NCBI GenBank assembly: GCA_030649955.1
Contig: JAUSFD010000004.1
Location: 1-64,000, forward strand
Direction of reading: 5' to 3'
DNA from: Candidatus Peregrinibacteria bacterium
GTDB lineage: Bacteria > Patescibacteriota > Gracilibacteria > Peribacterales > Peribacteraceae
Length of the DNA: 64,000 bases
Positions within the stretch are counted from its first letter, which is position 1. Each line of letters opens with the position of its first letter. Both the position numbers and the translations under genes were made by a program. The notes under the pieces were generated by a model. The model was given only the letters and a program-made list of their open reading frames with translations, was not told the DNA's origin and searched no databases. Below are positions 1 to 8,324 of this stretch, one piece after another.

Positions 1-446
1 TCAATCCGACTTCGCCCCGTGCGCGGGGCTACGCCGGACGAGCGGCCTGGAGAAAGTATACCTGCTTGCGGAGTCGATGGTCTGATTCCCCGGAGCTTGC
101 TCCGGAAAAAGGAGTCCAGAGCTTGCTCTGGGGTTCATACCATTGATCCTAGCGATAGTAGATACGAGTATCTGGAGTGTTGGAATAATGATGATTTTCC
201 CATGCCACTGCTTCTGCCCAATCCTGTGCTCTTTTTTCAGTGTGTGTGTTAGCCGAGGACCGTTCCCCGATGTTCTTCCGGCCCCGCTCGAGTAATGGCT
301 CAATTTGCCGACCATTGTACAACGGCATCTTGCCAAGGAATATTCACGATTCATATCTTTGTACTGGGAACTGCATAACAAATTTTCCTTGATGAGGAGA
401 CTCTGTTCGCGGATACTAACGCCTACACTCTCTCCCCTCCCCTCTC
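1..446. other. Left-edge intergenic region with tandem palindromes
   Basis: I see no convincing gene here. Open frames on both strands lack recognisable protein character. Two perfect 16-bp palindromes with the same inner core (GAGCTTGCTC and AGAGCTTGCTCT) lie at 90-105 and 116-131, ten bases apart, and would form twin hairpins. They could be a terminator pair for a gene left of the window or a dispersed repeat. The reverse-strand frame running off the left edge has no domain I recognise. Confidence 0.4.
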
Positions 447-605
447 ATGCCTACGTGTGATGCATGCGGCCAGGAAATCGTGGAATGCACAGTCTGCGGT
501 GGAAAAATCTGCGTAGTCGGCTGCCCCGACCGGGCAGATGACGGTTGCACGTGCAACGAGTCCGAGGAACCGGAATTGCTGGAAGGTGATGCCGATGAAG
601 TCTGA
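447..605 (+). CDS. Cys-rich zinc-ribbon-like mini-protein (52 aa)
   Basis: This short frame runs from ATG to TGA. It carries two CxxC pairs in its first 20 residues (CDAC and CTVC), then further cysteines in ICVVGC and CTC, and ends in an acidic tail of Glu and Asp. Spaced CxxC pairs in such a small protein are typical of a zinc ribbon or knuckle. No family is recognised, so the function is unknown and metal binding is inferred. It lies upstream of priA on the same strand, separated by a gap that holds a 26-bp palindrome. No clear Shine-Dalgarno site precedes it. Confidence 0.55.
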   Translation: MPTCDACGQEIVECTVCGGKICVVGCPDRADDGCTCNESEEPELLEGDADEV

Positions 606-654
606 TACGGCTTCGCTTTTGAAGCGTTAGCTTTCGATAGCTTTGATCACATTT

Positions 655-680
655 ATATCGACGTAGCGCTACGCCGATAT
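655..680. repeat. 26-bp near-perfect palindrome before priA
   Basis: The arms ATATCG and CGATAT enclose CGTAGCGCTACG, with only one mismatched pair (A661/C674). No T-run follows, so it is a weak terminator candidate. It could be an operator or a processing hairpin between the mini-protein gene and priA. Confidence 0.5.
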
Positions 681-780
681 CGAAAATGGTGCTGCTGAGT
701 AACCTCGATATTTTATACCGCGGAGCTGTATGAGGCGCGTCACTAGTATCTCGTGAGGAGAGCGTGCACCATGAAACGCT

Positions 781-2907
781 ATGTTCCTGCGAGTCATCAC
801 ATCGTCGCGATCCCCTGGGATAGGGAATGGACTCACCTACGAAACAGAAGAGGCACGCATCACGCCAGGGTCTGCAGTGCAGATCCCGCTTCGAGGAGGC
901 CACGTGGATGGCATTGTCTTCGATGTTCAGCGGGAGCGGGAGGAGCATGAGTTCGAGGTGAAGAAGGTTACGGCACTCCTCGCATCGGAGCCCCTTCTCA
1001 CAGAAGCGCAGCTGAAGACACTCACGTGGATGGCCCGGTACTACCTGACTACCCTTCGCCAGTCTCTGAGCGTGTGGCTCCCACCGCCACCGTGGAGGAC
1101 ACTGCTCCCACAAGCGCAGACGGTTTATCGCTTACGGAAGACGAATCCTGCACTCCGAAGTGTGAAGCAGAAGCTCATCTGCGATTACCTGTCTGGGAAG
1201 GATTGGGTCAGCGAAGTGGAGCTCAAGCGCGCAGCAGATGCGACTCCTGCAGTTCTCCGAACACTTCTCAAGAACGGAGTGATCGAACGCGATCGGAAAT
1301 TCACGCAAGATGACAGTGAACCTGTTATGCACCAAACAATGGATCACCCCAAGCTGAGTCACGCGCAAGAAGAAGCGTACAAAATGATACGGAATTCTAC
1401 GAAGCCGTCGCTGCTCTTCGGGATTACCGGGAGCGGGAAAACGGAGATCTACGCGTCTCTCATTGCTGACTGCATCGCGGAGGGGAAGCAGGCGCTGCTC
1501 CTGGTACCGGAGATCCTCCTCACGGAGCACAATACGGAGAGGTTCGAGCGGCTTGTGGGACGGGGTTCCCTCGCCATCCTCCACAGCAAACTTACGCAGG
1601 GGAAGCGGCGAGCGGAGTGGCGGCGAATCCACAGTGGAGGAGTTGCACTCGTCATTGGGTCACGTAGTGCACTCTTCGCGCCACTGCGGAAGCTCGGGCT
1701 CGTGATCATCGATGAGGAGCATGAGTGGACGTACAAGAACGAGCAGACTCCCCGCTACCACACGCGGGATGCTGCGGAAGTGCTCTGTCGTGAAGCAGGG
1801 GCCCGCCTCATCCTGGGAACGGCGACACCGTCGATGGAGACGTGGGTGAAGGCGAAGGGTGAGTACACACTCGTGAGCCTGCAAGAACGCTACCGCACGC
1901 ACGGGCTCCCGTCTGTGCGCGTCATCGATCTGGGCGATGCGAACTTCGGGCAGCACTACCCCTTCACCACTCCTCTCCTCGATGCCATTGGGCATCGGCT
2001 TCTGAAGAAGGAGCAGTCCGTCCTCTTCCTCAACCGACGCGGCATCGCGAGCGCGGTACTCTGCCTGCAGTGCCGACGCCGCGTCATCTCGCCCGATACC
2101 CTCCTTCCGTTCACCGTTCATCAGGATGCGATAGGGAGGCCATACCTCTTGGATCATACGAGCGGAAACAGGGCGGATGTTCCGAAAGTGTGTCCGAGTT
2201 GTGGCTCCACGCGGCTCCTCACCATCGGTGCCGGGACGCAGCGTATCGAGCTGACGGTGAAGAAGCTGTTTCCGACTGCCCGTGTCTTACGAGCCGATAG
2301 CGATACCCTCAGTTCCCCAGAGGACATGCGTCGCCTCCTCACCGCTATGCAGGAAGGGAGGGCAGACATCCTCCTCGGGACCCAGTCTGTCGTGAAAGGG
2401 CTCGATCTCCCGGGAGTCACGCTCGCTGCGGTGCTCATTGCGGACATCGGGCTCTCACTTCCCCACTTCCGTGCAGGTGAGCGCGTCTTCCAAATCCTCA
2501 CGCAGCTCACGGGACGGAGCGGACGAGCGAAGCCTGGAGAAGTGATTATCCAGACCTTCCGCCCGGACGCCCCGGAAGTTGCACTCTCCGCGAAGCACGA
2601 GACGGAGAAGTACCTGGAGCAGGAGATGAAGTTGCGGCTCTACACGGGCTACCCGCCTTTTACGAAGATGATTCGCCTACTGTACCGCGATGACCGGGCA
2701 GAGGAACGGACCCGCAAGGATTACCATGCTCTCCTCACGGCAATTGAGCACCGTACGTCCGATGCAAAGGTGAACATGGCACCCAGTCTCTTCGGTGGTG
2801 GCAGGGAGTGGCACATCCTCATACGCGGAAAGGACCCCGCATCACTCCTGTCTGCTCTCGCCCTGCACGATGTCTCTGTGGATATCGACCCGCTGGAGTG
2901 CGTTTGA
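781..2907 (+). CDS. priA: Primosomal protein N' (PriA), replication-restart helicase
   Basis: PriA is a 3'-to-5' DNA helicase that reloads the replisome at stalled forks. The 708 residues match the family length. Visible parts are the N-terminal 3'-end-binding region, Walker A GITGSGKT (about 214-221), Walker B DEEH (about 311-314), motif III GTATPS and a C-terminal helicase lobe with TGRSGR. The zinc insert holds only two CxxC pairs (C428/C431 and C471/C474) instead of the usual eight cysteines. Start choice is uncertain. ATG 771 has a GAGGAG site 10 nt upstream but is in another frame; joining it to this frame needs a one-base shift near 783-787 and would give a better N-terminus (MKRYV-LRVITSSRSPG). 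Confidence 0.93.
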   Translation: MFLRVITSSRSPGIGNGLTYETEEARITPGSAVQIPLRGGHVDGIVFDVQREREEHEFEVKKVTALLASEPLLTEAQLKTLTWMARYYLTTLRQSLSVWLPPPPWRTLLPQAQTVYRLRKTNPALRSVKQKLICDYLSGKDWVSEVELKRAADATPAVLRTLLKNGVIERDRKFTQDDSEPVMHQTMDHPKLSHAQEEAYKMIRNSTKPSLLFGITGSGKTEIYASLIADCIAEGKQALLLVPEILLTEHNTERFERLVGRGSLAILHSKLTQGKRRAEWRRIHSGGVALVIGSRSALFAPLRKLGLVIIDEEHEWTYKNEQTPRYHTRDAAEVLCREAGARLILGTATPSMETWVKAKGEYTLVSLQERYRTHGLPSVRVIDLGDANFGQHYPFTTPLLDAIGHRLLKKEQSVLFLNRRGIASAVLCLQCRRRVISPDTLLPFTVHQDAIGRPYLLDHTSGNRADVPKVCPSCGSTRLLTIGAGTQRIELTVKKLFPTARVLRADSDTLSSPEDMRRLLTAMQEGRADILLGTQSVVKGLDLPGVTLAAVLIADIGLSLPHFRAGERVFQILTQLTGRSGRAKPGEVIIQTFRPDAPEVALSAKHETEKYLEQEMKLRLYTGYPPFTKMIRLLYRDDRAEERTRKDYHALLTAIEHRTSDAKVNMAPSLFGGGREWHILIRGKDPASLLSALALHDVSVDIDPLECV

Positions 2908-3089
2908 CGTCACTCCCTGAAGGAAAGGGTTCCTGAGGAAATCCCTAACAATCGAAAGGCAGGGAGGGCAGTAAGGGCAGGAAAGGCAGCAAATACGAAT
3001 GTGTTGCTCTCGCTACCTTGATTACCTTGGCCGCCATTCATTGTACTTTTGAAGGTGATTTTCGACGAATTCGAGTAGAATGCATCTGC

Positions 3090-3839
3090 ATGAAGCCCGT
3101 TGCGATCCTCGTGAACTGCTCCCGCGAAGGGCCTGGCCTCATCGCGACGCTCCTCGAACGCCATGCAATTCCTTTTCGCACGTACGATCTCGATGCCGGT
3201 GATTCACTGCCACCGATCGGTGAAATCTCTGCGTGCATCATCTTGGGGAGCCCGGACAGTGCGAACGATGAGTCGCTGAAGATCATCGAGGAACGCGCAC
3301 TGCTCAAGGAAGCACTGCAGCGGAAAATCCCCTGCTTCGGCGTGTGCCTGGGTCTCCAGCTCCTGGTGAAAGCTGCTGGGGGAATTGTGCGGAAGAATGC
3401 TGTGCAGGAAATCGGTATGAGGAACCCCAAGGGAACACCGTATCGTGTCACCCTCAAGAGTGTTCATGAGAGGGATCCCCTCCTCGCAGGCGTCCCTCAC
3501 TCCTTTCCTGTCTTCCAGCTCCATGGAGAGACCGTAGCCCCTACACCGCTCATGGAGAACCTTGGCCGGTCACCAGAGTGCGAGAATCAGCTCGTACGGA
3601 TCACGCCGACTGCGTACGGCGTCCAGTTCCATACGGAGCTCACGGAGGAGATGCTCCGAGCGTGGATCGCTGCCGATCCTGATCTCCGACGTCTCGATGC
3701 ACAGCAGCTCCTTGCGGATTTCCATCGGGAGAGCACAAATCTCCACAGCGTCTTCGAGACCATGTTCACGAATTTCCTGTCATTGACGGGGCTTGTATCA
3801 GATCCTAAACCTGCGACCAGTAAAGCGTTGGTTGCTTGA
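3090..3839 (+). CDS. Class I glutamine amidotransferase-like protein (GMP synthase glutaminase type)
   Basis: The 249-aa protein has the GATase1 fold: the nucleophile elbow GVCLGLQLL and the C-terminal YGVQFHTEL, which supplies the His and Glu of the triad. Such stand-alone glutaminases resemble the GuaA amidotransferase half and may act on an unknown substrate or partner. I start at ATG 3090 because the frame upstream is not protein-like and a TAGAAT -10 box ends 8 nt before this ATG, predicting a leaderless mRNA. It follows priA and precedes the aquaporin on the same strand. The substrate cannot be read from the sequence. Confidence 0.82.
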   Translation: MKPVAILVNCSREGPGLIATLLERHAIPFRTYDLDAGDSLPPIGEISACIILGSPDSANDESLKIIEERALLKEALQRKIPCFGVCLGLQLLVKAAGGIVRKNAVQEIGMRNPKGTPYRVTLKSVHERDPLLAGVPHSFPVFQLHGETVAPTPLMENLGRSPECENQLVRITPTAYGVQFHTELTEEMLRAWIAADPDLRRLDAQQLLADFHRESTNLHSVFETMFTNFLSLTGLVSDPKPATSKALVA

Positions 3840-3885
3840 TTCGTGCTTTGCTTCGGTATGCTACCGGGTACATCCCCCTTCACGT

Positions 3886-4479
3886 ATGCCTTTCCACAAA
3901 TACCTTGCCGAGCTGCTCGGTGCATTCACGCTCACGTTCGCAGTGCTGCTCACCACAGCGCTTCAAGCACCACTCTCTACGCCAGTCGCCGCAGCGCTCA
4001 CGCTCGGCCTCTTCGTGTACACCATCGGGCCCCTGAGTGGAGCGCACCTTAATCCCGCAGTCACTCTCGGCATGATGAGCATCCGCAAGATCTCTGGCCA
4101 CGATGCTGCGTTCTACGTCTTCTGTCAGGCGATCGGTGCCTCCCTGGCACTCTTCGTCTCCCGTGCAATCCTCGCAGAGCCCGTACGGATCGTTGCGGAG
4201 AATTCCCTCGGTGCTGGTCTCGCGGAAGCCCTTGGCGCATTCTTCCTCGCCTTCGCAGTCGCTGCGGCAACAGCAAAGAAAGTCCCTGCGGAGGCCTCGG
4301 GTCTCGCCGTCGGCGGCTCCCTCCTCCTCGGCATCACCCTCGCCTCGAGCTACTCAGCTGGCGTCCTCAATCCCGCAGTTGCACTCGGTCTTTCTGCCCT
4401 CAACCTCGCATACGGAATCGGACCCATCGTCGGAGCGGTTGCGGGAGCGTGGGCGTTTACGTTCTTGTACGAACGGTAG
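3886..4479 (+). CDS. MIP-family channel (aquaporin/glycerol facilitator)
   Basis: The 197-aa integral membrane protein has about six hydrophobic helices and the two NPA half-helix motifs of aquaporins, HLNPAVT in the first half and VLNPAVA in the second. It conducts water or small neutral solutes through the cytoplasmic membrane. It is shorter than E. coli AqpZ or GlpF, as is common for minimal bacterial members. A TATGCT box lies about 23 nt before the ATG. The gene converges with the SpoU gene, with an inverted-repeat terminator between. Water versus glycerol selectivity is not decided here. Confidence 0.9.
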   Translation: MPFHKYLAELLGAFTLTFAVLLTTALQAPLSTPVAAALTLGLFVYTIGPLSGAHLNPAVTLGMMSIRKISGHDAAFYVFCQAIGASLALFVSRAILAEPVRIVAENSLGAGLAEALGAFFLAFAVAAATAKKVPAEASGLAVGGSLLLGITLASSYSAGVLNPAVALGLSALNLAYGIGPIVGAVAGAWAFTFLYER

Positions 4480-4483
4480 CTTG

Positions 4484-4535
4484 TTAGCTTCTTAGCGCTG
4501 TCTATTTTCCTAAGAAGCTAACCAGCTAAGAAGCT
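4484..4535. terminator. Bidirectional word-repeat hairpin between aquaporin and spoU
   Basis: AGCTTCTTAGC at 4486-4496 pairs perfectly with GCTAAGAAGCT at 4525-4535. A second copy of the right arm (TAAGAAGCTAA, 4510-4520) could pair with the same left arm. It sits exactly between convergent gene ends. A related hairpin built from the same word lies at 29075-29128. Confidence 0.6.
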
Positions 4536-4990
4536 GACACCACACCCAAATGATGCAGGGCGATTCCTGCAGCCACTGCGACGTTCAGCGATTCCTTCTT
4601 CCCGAGCATGGGAATGCGCAGGACAGCATCACTCAAGGTGAGAATGGCCTCCGGAACACCGGAGAGTTCATGACCGACGACGAGGCAGGTCTTCTCCAAT
4701 GGCTGATAGTCCGTGAGTGGGAGAGCGTCCGGAGTGAGTTCGAGGGAGACGATCTGCCATCCGTCACTCTTCAGTTGCTTGAGGATGGGGAGTGGATCAA
4801 CTGCCTGTTCCCAAACCACAGTCTCCTCCGCTCCTAGTGCTGTCTTCGTGATTTCTGTGCGGGGTGGGTGACCCGTGTAGCCTGTGAGGTAGATCTTCTC
4901 GACCGCAAAGGCATCGGCCGTGCGGAAGAATGAACCGACGTTCCAGAGTGAGCGCACGTTGTACGCGAGCAGAATCACGCGGTGCTTCAT
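4526..4990 (-). CDS. SpoU/TrmH-family RNA 2'-O-methyltransferase
   Basis: The 154-aa protein is a minimal SPOUT methyltransferase that transfers a methyl group from SAM to a ribose 2'-OH in tRNA or rRNA. It shows the three SpoU motifs: NVRSLWNVGSFFRTADAF (motif 1 with the catalytic Arg), VVGHELSGVP (motif 2) and IPMLGKKESLNVAVAAGIAL (motif 3, the SAM-binding knot). Its length fits TrmL-like single-domain members, with no substrate-binding N-terminal domain. The ATG overlaps the purQ stop by 4 nt (ATGA), so it is probably translated by coupling. The exact RNA target is unknown. Confidence 0.88.
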   Translation of the reverse strand: MKHRVILLAYNVRSLWNVGSFFRTADAFAVEKIYLTGYTGHPPRTEITKTALGAEETVVWEQAVDPLPILKQLKSDGWQIVSLELTPDALPLTDYQPLEKTCLVVGHELSGVPEAILTLSDAVLRIPMLGKKESLNVAVAAGIALHHLGVVSAS

Positions 4991-6237
4991 GGCAGGCGCT
5001 CGAGTGTACTTGCGTGCGGATTTGCGAAGACGGCGAGGAGCTCATCATTTGCGAGAGCTCTCTCCTCCACATCCGCAATGGCGTAGACGATTCCCTGTAC
5101 AGCGCCTTCTCCGAGCGAAGCGCTGCTCGTGTCTGGCTCATCGCGACGCAGGAGCTTCGTCGCTGCGAAGAAGTGAGGCTGCTTCTTGAGTGGCACTTCC
5201 TTCCCCTTTCGGCTCTCCCACGTGGAGAGCTGGCCATTCCTCCTGATGTAAGCGAGTTCCTTATGGGGATTGAAGAACGAGAGTGAGCGTAGCAGCGGGA
5301 GTACCTTCTCCTCGGGAACAGCTACATACCGAAGCTGCTTGAGACCCAGGGACGGAGTGATGCGTCGGGCAGCCTGCTCTACAGTTCTCTCCTCGTTGTT
5401 CACGATGATGAGATCGATGAAGATCTCTGTCCCCTGCACTGTTCGTGGATGGAGGTCGAAGCCCGCACTCTTGGAAGTGGCGTTCCCTGCCTTCGTCGTC
5501 ACTCTCCCCTGCTGGAGCCAACGGCAGAGAGACTGGAAGTACGGATCTCCTAGCGGTGTACGCTCGGGATGAGGCATGAGCGCGACGACATTCCCATCGG
5601 GGTTGCAGAGTCCTGCGATAGCTAGCGAGGAACCATTGGGAGTAGTCGCAACGTCATCGGAGATGTGCCCCGCTTCATCGCAGTACGAGAAGGCAATTTG
5701 CTCACGAGTCTTCAGTTCTTTGAGAAGTTCCGGATCGCGCGTCGTAAAGCGTCCCTCGCCGTGCGCGATTGGTAAGTGCATCACGCCTTTCCAATCAGAG
5801 GTCGCACAGCGATCGCGCTCGCAAGACGGCGAAATCCACACCCATTCACTCAGGAACCCCACTGCCTTCGGTTCCCCATGCTCCTCAATAGCATTGCGCG
5901 CGAGGCTCATTGTGAGTCCCTTGGGGAGGGGGATGAGCCCGCTCTCAACGAGGATCTGCGCACCGTTGCAATTGCCGATCACCGCTTTCCCTCGTTCAGC
6001 CTCTCGCCCGATGAATTCCATGAGTGGATCGCGAGCAGCGACCATTCCCGAGCGCCCCCGATCCTCGTAACTGAAGCCTCCGGGGAGGAAGTACCCATCG
6101 ACATCTTCGAGTACACTCCTGTCGTCATTCCACCGAAAGAAGCGGGCATCCATCCCGTTCCTCCTCAGTGCACAAAGCGACTCCACCTCGCAGTTCATCC
6201 CGGGGAAAGAGAGGACGGCGACCTTTGGTTTCTTCAT
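4987..6237 (-). CDS. purQ: PurQ-type FGAM synthase glutaminase with extra C-terminal domain
   Basis: Residues 1 to about 250 are a PurQ glutaminase: GNCNGAQIL holds the nucleophile Cys, and MPHPERT near 235 the His and Glu. PurQ supplies ammonia to PurL for purine synthesis. Residues of about 265-416 form an unusual extension of roughly 150 aa containing FIDLIIVNNEERTVEQAA and ending in a second alpha/beta-like segment. Its placement and size recall a PurS-like module, but I cannot assign it. A TACACT -10 box sits 6 nt before the ATG, so the mRNA is probably leaderless. It is coupled to the spoU gene. No purL lies in the window. Confidence 0.82.
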   Translation of the reverse strand: MKKPKVAVLSFPGMNCEVESLCALRRNGMDARFFRWNDDRSVLEDVDGYFLPGGFSYEDRGRSGMVAARDPLMEFIGREAERGKAVIGNCNGAQILVESGLIPLPKGLTMSLARNAIEEHGEPKAVGFLSEWVWISPSCERDRCATSDWKGVMHLPIAHGEGRFTTRDPELLKELKTREQIAFSYCDEAGHISDDVATTPNGSSLAIAGLCNPDGNVVALMPHPERTPLGDPYFQSLCRWLQQGRVTTKAGNATSKSAGFDLHPRTVQGTEIFIDLIIVNNEERTVEQAARRITPSLGLKQLRYVAVPEEKVLPLLRSLSFFNPHKELAYIRRNGQLSTWESRKGKEVPLKKQPHFFAATKLLRRDEPDTSSASLGEGAVQGIVYAIADVEERALANDELLAVFANPHASTLERLP

Positions 6238-6273
6238 GGACGGAGTGTAAATCAGAGTAAGTGAACTAGCGAG

Positions 6274-6350
6274 AAGTAAGAATTAGGAATTATGAGTTAA
6301 GAACAGAAGAATGAGAGTGATTCATAATTCTTACTTCCTAATTCTTAATT
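6274..6350. terminator. AT-rich word-repeat hairpin downstream of frr
   Basis: Copies of the word AAGAATTAGG/AATTATGA around 6274-6300 face their reverse complements around 6320-6350. The hairpin ends just after the frr stop and before the purQ promoter box (6244-6249), so it can terminate frr. It is one of several locus-specific word-repeat hairpins in this window. Confidence 0.5.
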
Positions 6351-6364
6351 CCCCTCAGGGGCAA

Positions 6365-6907
6365 TTACACCTTCATCACCTCTTCCTCTTTCTTCTTCGC
6401 CGCCTCTGCGACCTTCGCATTCGCGTCGTCGACTGCCTTCTGTAGGGCTTCCATGAGCGTCTCCTTCACATCCTCGTCCTTCTCCGCCTTGATGGAATCG
6501 TGGATATCCTGCCTGCTCTTCCGCACAGAGATGCGTGCCTCCTCCGCGAGTTGATGGACCACCTTTGTGAGCTGCAAGCGCCGCTCCTCATTCATCTGAG
6601 GCAGATTGAGGCGAATGACCGTCCCGTCGTTCACGGGGCTGGTTCCCAGGTTTGCCTGCTGCAGCGCCTTCTCCACAGCCTGCATGATCGTGCGGTCCCA
6701 CGGTTGCACCACGATCGTGCGTGCATCAGGGACGGAGATTCCCGCAACATTCCGGAGGGGCTGTGACTGACCGTACGCCTCTACAGAGACGTGCTCGATG
6801 AGTGCAGGGTTTGCTCTCCCTGTTTGGAGTTTTCCGTACTCCGTCGCGAGGAACTGGAGCACGCGCTGCACTTCCTTGTGGAATGCATCGAGTCGAGTGT
6901 CGTTCAT
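6365..6907 (-). CDS. frr: Ribosome recycling factor
   Basis: RRF works with EF-G to split the post-termination ribosome. The 180-aa length is typical. Family features visible are the long helical arms, the TGRANPALIEHVSVEAYG stretch, the PWD..MI-like PWDRTIMQAVEKAL segment, the LNLPQMNEERR turn and a Lys/Glu-rich C-terminal helix. It lies downstream of pyrH on the same strand, the usual bacterial order. The stretch before the ATG is pyrimidine-rich, with no Shine-Dalgarno site and a TATGAT box about 21 nt upstream. Confidence 0.96.
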   Translation of the reverse strand: MNDTRLDAFHKEVQRVLQFLATEYGKLQTGRANPALIEHVSVEAYGQSQPLRNVAGISVPDARTIVVQPWDRTIMQAVEKALQQANLGTSPVNDGTVIRLNLPQMNEERRLQLTKVVHQLAEEARISVRKSRQDIHDSIKAEKDEDVKETLMEALQKAVDDANAKVAEAAKKKEEEVMKV

Positions 6908-7066
6908 AGAGGGGGAGGGAGGAGAATCATACCCCTTCGCGTTTACCAGGCTATCACTCTACCAAACGTTGAAGATTGTAATGAGTGAGCTGTGGAAACG
7001 CTACGGGGTACGAGAGGAGGGAGCAAGTGGTTCTCGAAATAGGTTCTCTTCTATTGCAACTTGGCA

Positions 7067-7774
7067 TCAAGAGTGGACGAGGGTGCCAATCTTCTCTCCG
7101 CTGGCTGCCTTGAGGAGGGCACCCTTCTTCCCGAAGTTGAAGACGATGATGGGGAGCTTCTGGTCCTGACACAAACTGAACGCCGCCTGATCCATGACGT
7201 TCAAATGTTTCTCGATCGCCTCCTGGTACGTCAACTCCTCGTACTTCACCGCCTTGCGGTACTTGCGTGGGTCCTTGTCGTAGATACCATCGACGTTCGT
7301 CGCTTTCAGAAGCACATCGCAGGTGAGCTCGAGCGCGCGCAGTGCAGCGGCAGAATCTGTCGTGAAGTACGGATTCCCTGTTCCTCCTGCGCAGATCACG
7401 ATGCGATTCTTATCAAGGTGTCGTAGGGCTCTACGTCGGATGAAGGGTTCTGCGAGTTCGGGAATCTCGATCGAGGAGAGGACGCGCGTCTCCACTCCCA
7501 AGGCTTCGAGTGCAGACTGCAGGGCGACGCTATTCATAATTGTCGCGAGCATGCCCATACTATCGCTCACCGTTCGTTCGATCGCCGTATCCTTCGTATC
7601 GCGGTAGCGCCAGATGTTTCCCCCTCCCACAACCACGACAATCTGGAGTTTCATGCTCGCGAGTTCCACAATCTGCTTGGCAACTTGGTAAAGGGTGGGT
7701 TTGTGGATGCCACTCTCCTGCCTCCCGGAGAATACTTCCCCGGAGAGCTTGAGCATGATGCGCTTGCGTTTCAT
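7067..7774 (-). CDS. pyrH: UMP kinase
   Basis: PyrH phosphorylates UMP to UDP in pyrimidine nucleotide synthesis. The 235-aa protein has the amino-acid-kinase fold: KLSGEVF at the N-terminus, VVVGGGNIWR for phosphate binding, ATIMNSVALQ, GTGNPYFTTDSAAALRA and LLKATNVDGIYDKDP, all diagnostic of bacterial hexameric PyrH. It precedes frr by 159 nt. A TATGCT -10 box lies 11 nt before the ATG, giving a very short leader. No anomalies are seen. Confidence 0.96.
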   Translation of the reverse strand: MKRKRIMLKLSGEVFSGRQESGIHKPTLYQVAKQIVELASMKLQIVVVVGGGNIWRYRDTKDTAIERTVSDSMGMLATIMNSVALQSALEALGVETRVLSSIEIPELAEPFIRRRALRHLDKNRIVICAGGTGNPYFTTDSAAALRALELTCDVLLKATNVDGIYDKDPRKYRKAVKYEELTYQEAIEKHLNVMDQAAFSLCQDQKLPIIVFNFGKKGALLKAASGEKIGTLVHS

Positions 7775-7805
7775 AGAGTGCGCCTAGCATACGGTTCGAA
7801 GTGCC

Positions 7806-7922
7806 TTACGCCAAGGGGGTGCGGTCCGAGGATCCCGAAGGCGGTGGAATGGCTTCATCTCCCCTCTCGGTGAGAGAAGGAACCTTCGCGTGCATGAACT
7901 TCAACCAGAGAGCACGCAGCAT
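7806..7922 (-). CDS. Possible small ORF in frame after the membrane-protein gene (38 aa)
   Basis: The frame directly after the TGA of the upstream membrane-protein gene stays open for 57 codons to TAA at 7806, reading as a plausible basic, Trp-containing segment (RNWKAAFRVVGVMLRALW). An ATG at 7922, or GTG at 7925 or 7931, could start a small protein. It may equally be the lost tail of the upstream gene after a stop mutation. No family is recognised. Confidence 0.25.
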   Translation of the reverse strand: MLRALWLKFMHAKVPSLTERGDEAIPPPSGSSDRTPLA

Positions 7923-7979
7923 CACTCCCACAACCCGAAATGCAGCTTTCCAGTTGCGCAGCGTCGCTCGAACAGTATC

Positions 7980-8309
7980 TCACTCCCCGCGGGAGATGGG
8001 ACCGACGAGAGGCACATCCTTCACCTTCCCCGTGACCGCGTTCACGAACCCGTAGAGCATGCCGAAGAAGACGATGACCAGGAGGGTCTTCCAGAGGATT
8101 GGGATTACGAATGCGATGAGACTCGCTCCGAAGAGGACGATGCCTTGTCGGCTATGAAAACGAATGTACGGGGACTTGCTATTGAAGAAGTAGACGGGAA
8201 TGGAGAGAAACCAGATGTACCCCATCGCTGCGGTGTCACGATGCGCATCGATATCGTTCCTCTCGATGGACCCCACGAGGATCACGCTGGTCGGCTTCTC
8301 ATCGGGCAT
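7980..8309 (-). CDS. Small DUF4870/Tic20-like membrane protein
   Basis: The 109-aa protein has a soluble N-terminus (MPDEKPTSVILV) and about three hydrophobic segments around YIWFLSIPVYFF, GIVLFGASLIAFVIPILW and LLVIVFFGMLYGFVNAV. Between them is FHSRQGIVLF, typical of the DUF4870/Tic20-like small membrane family. Its role is unknown. I choose ATG 8309 because an extended -10 element (TGC-TACAAT, 8316-8324) ends exactly 6 nt upstream, predicting a leaderless mRNA. ATG 8315 would touch the -10 box. The frame further upstream is not protein-like. Confidence 0.7.
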   Translation of the reverse strand: MPDEKPTSVILVGSIERNDIDAHRDTAAMGYIWFLSIPVYFFNSKSPYIRFHSRQGIVLFGASLIAFVIPILWKTLLVIVFFGMLYGFVNAVTGKVKDVPLVGPISRGE

Positions 8310-8315
8310 GATCAT

Positions 8316-8324
8316 ATTGTAGCA
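8316..8324 (-). promoter_or_regulatory. Extended -10 promoter of the DUF4870-like gene
   Basis: On the minus strand TGC-TACAAT is an extended -10 element whose last base lies 6 nt before ATG 8309. Transcription would start at or next to the start codon. Confidence 0.5.

Noticed and set aside
1-381. 126-codon minus-strand frame at the left edge
   Set aside because: The composition is unlike a protein and the region consists of small palindromes; a link to a gene outside the window cannot be shown.
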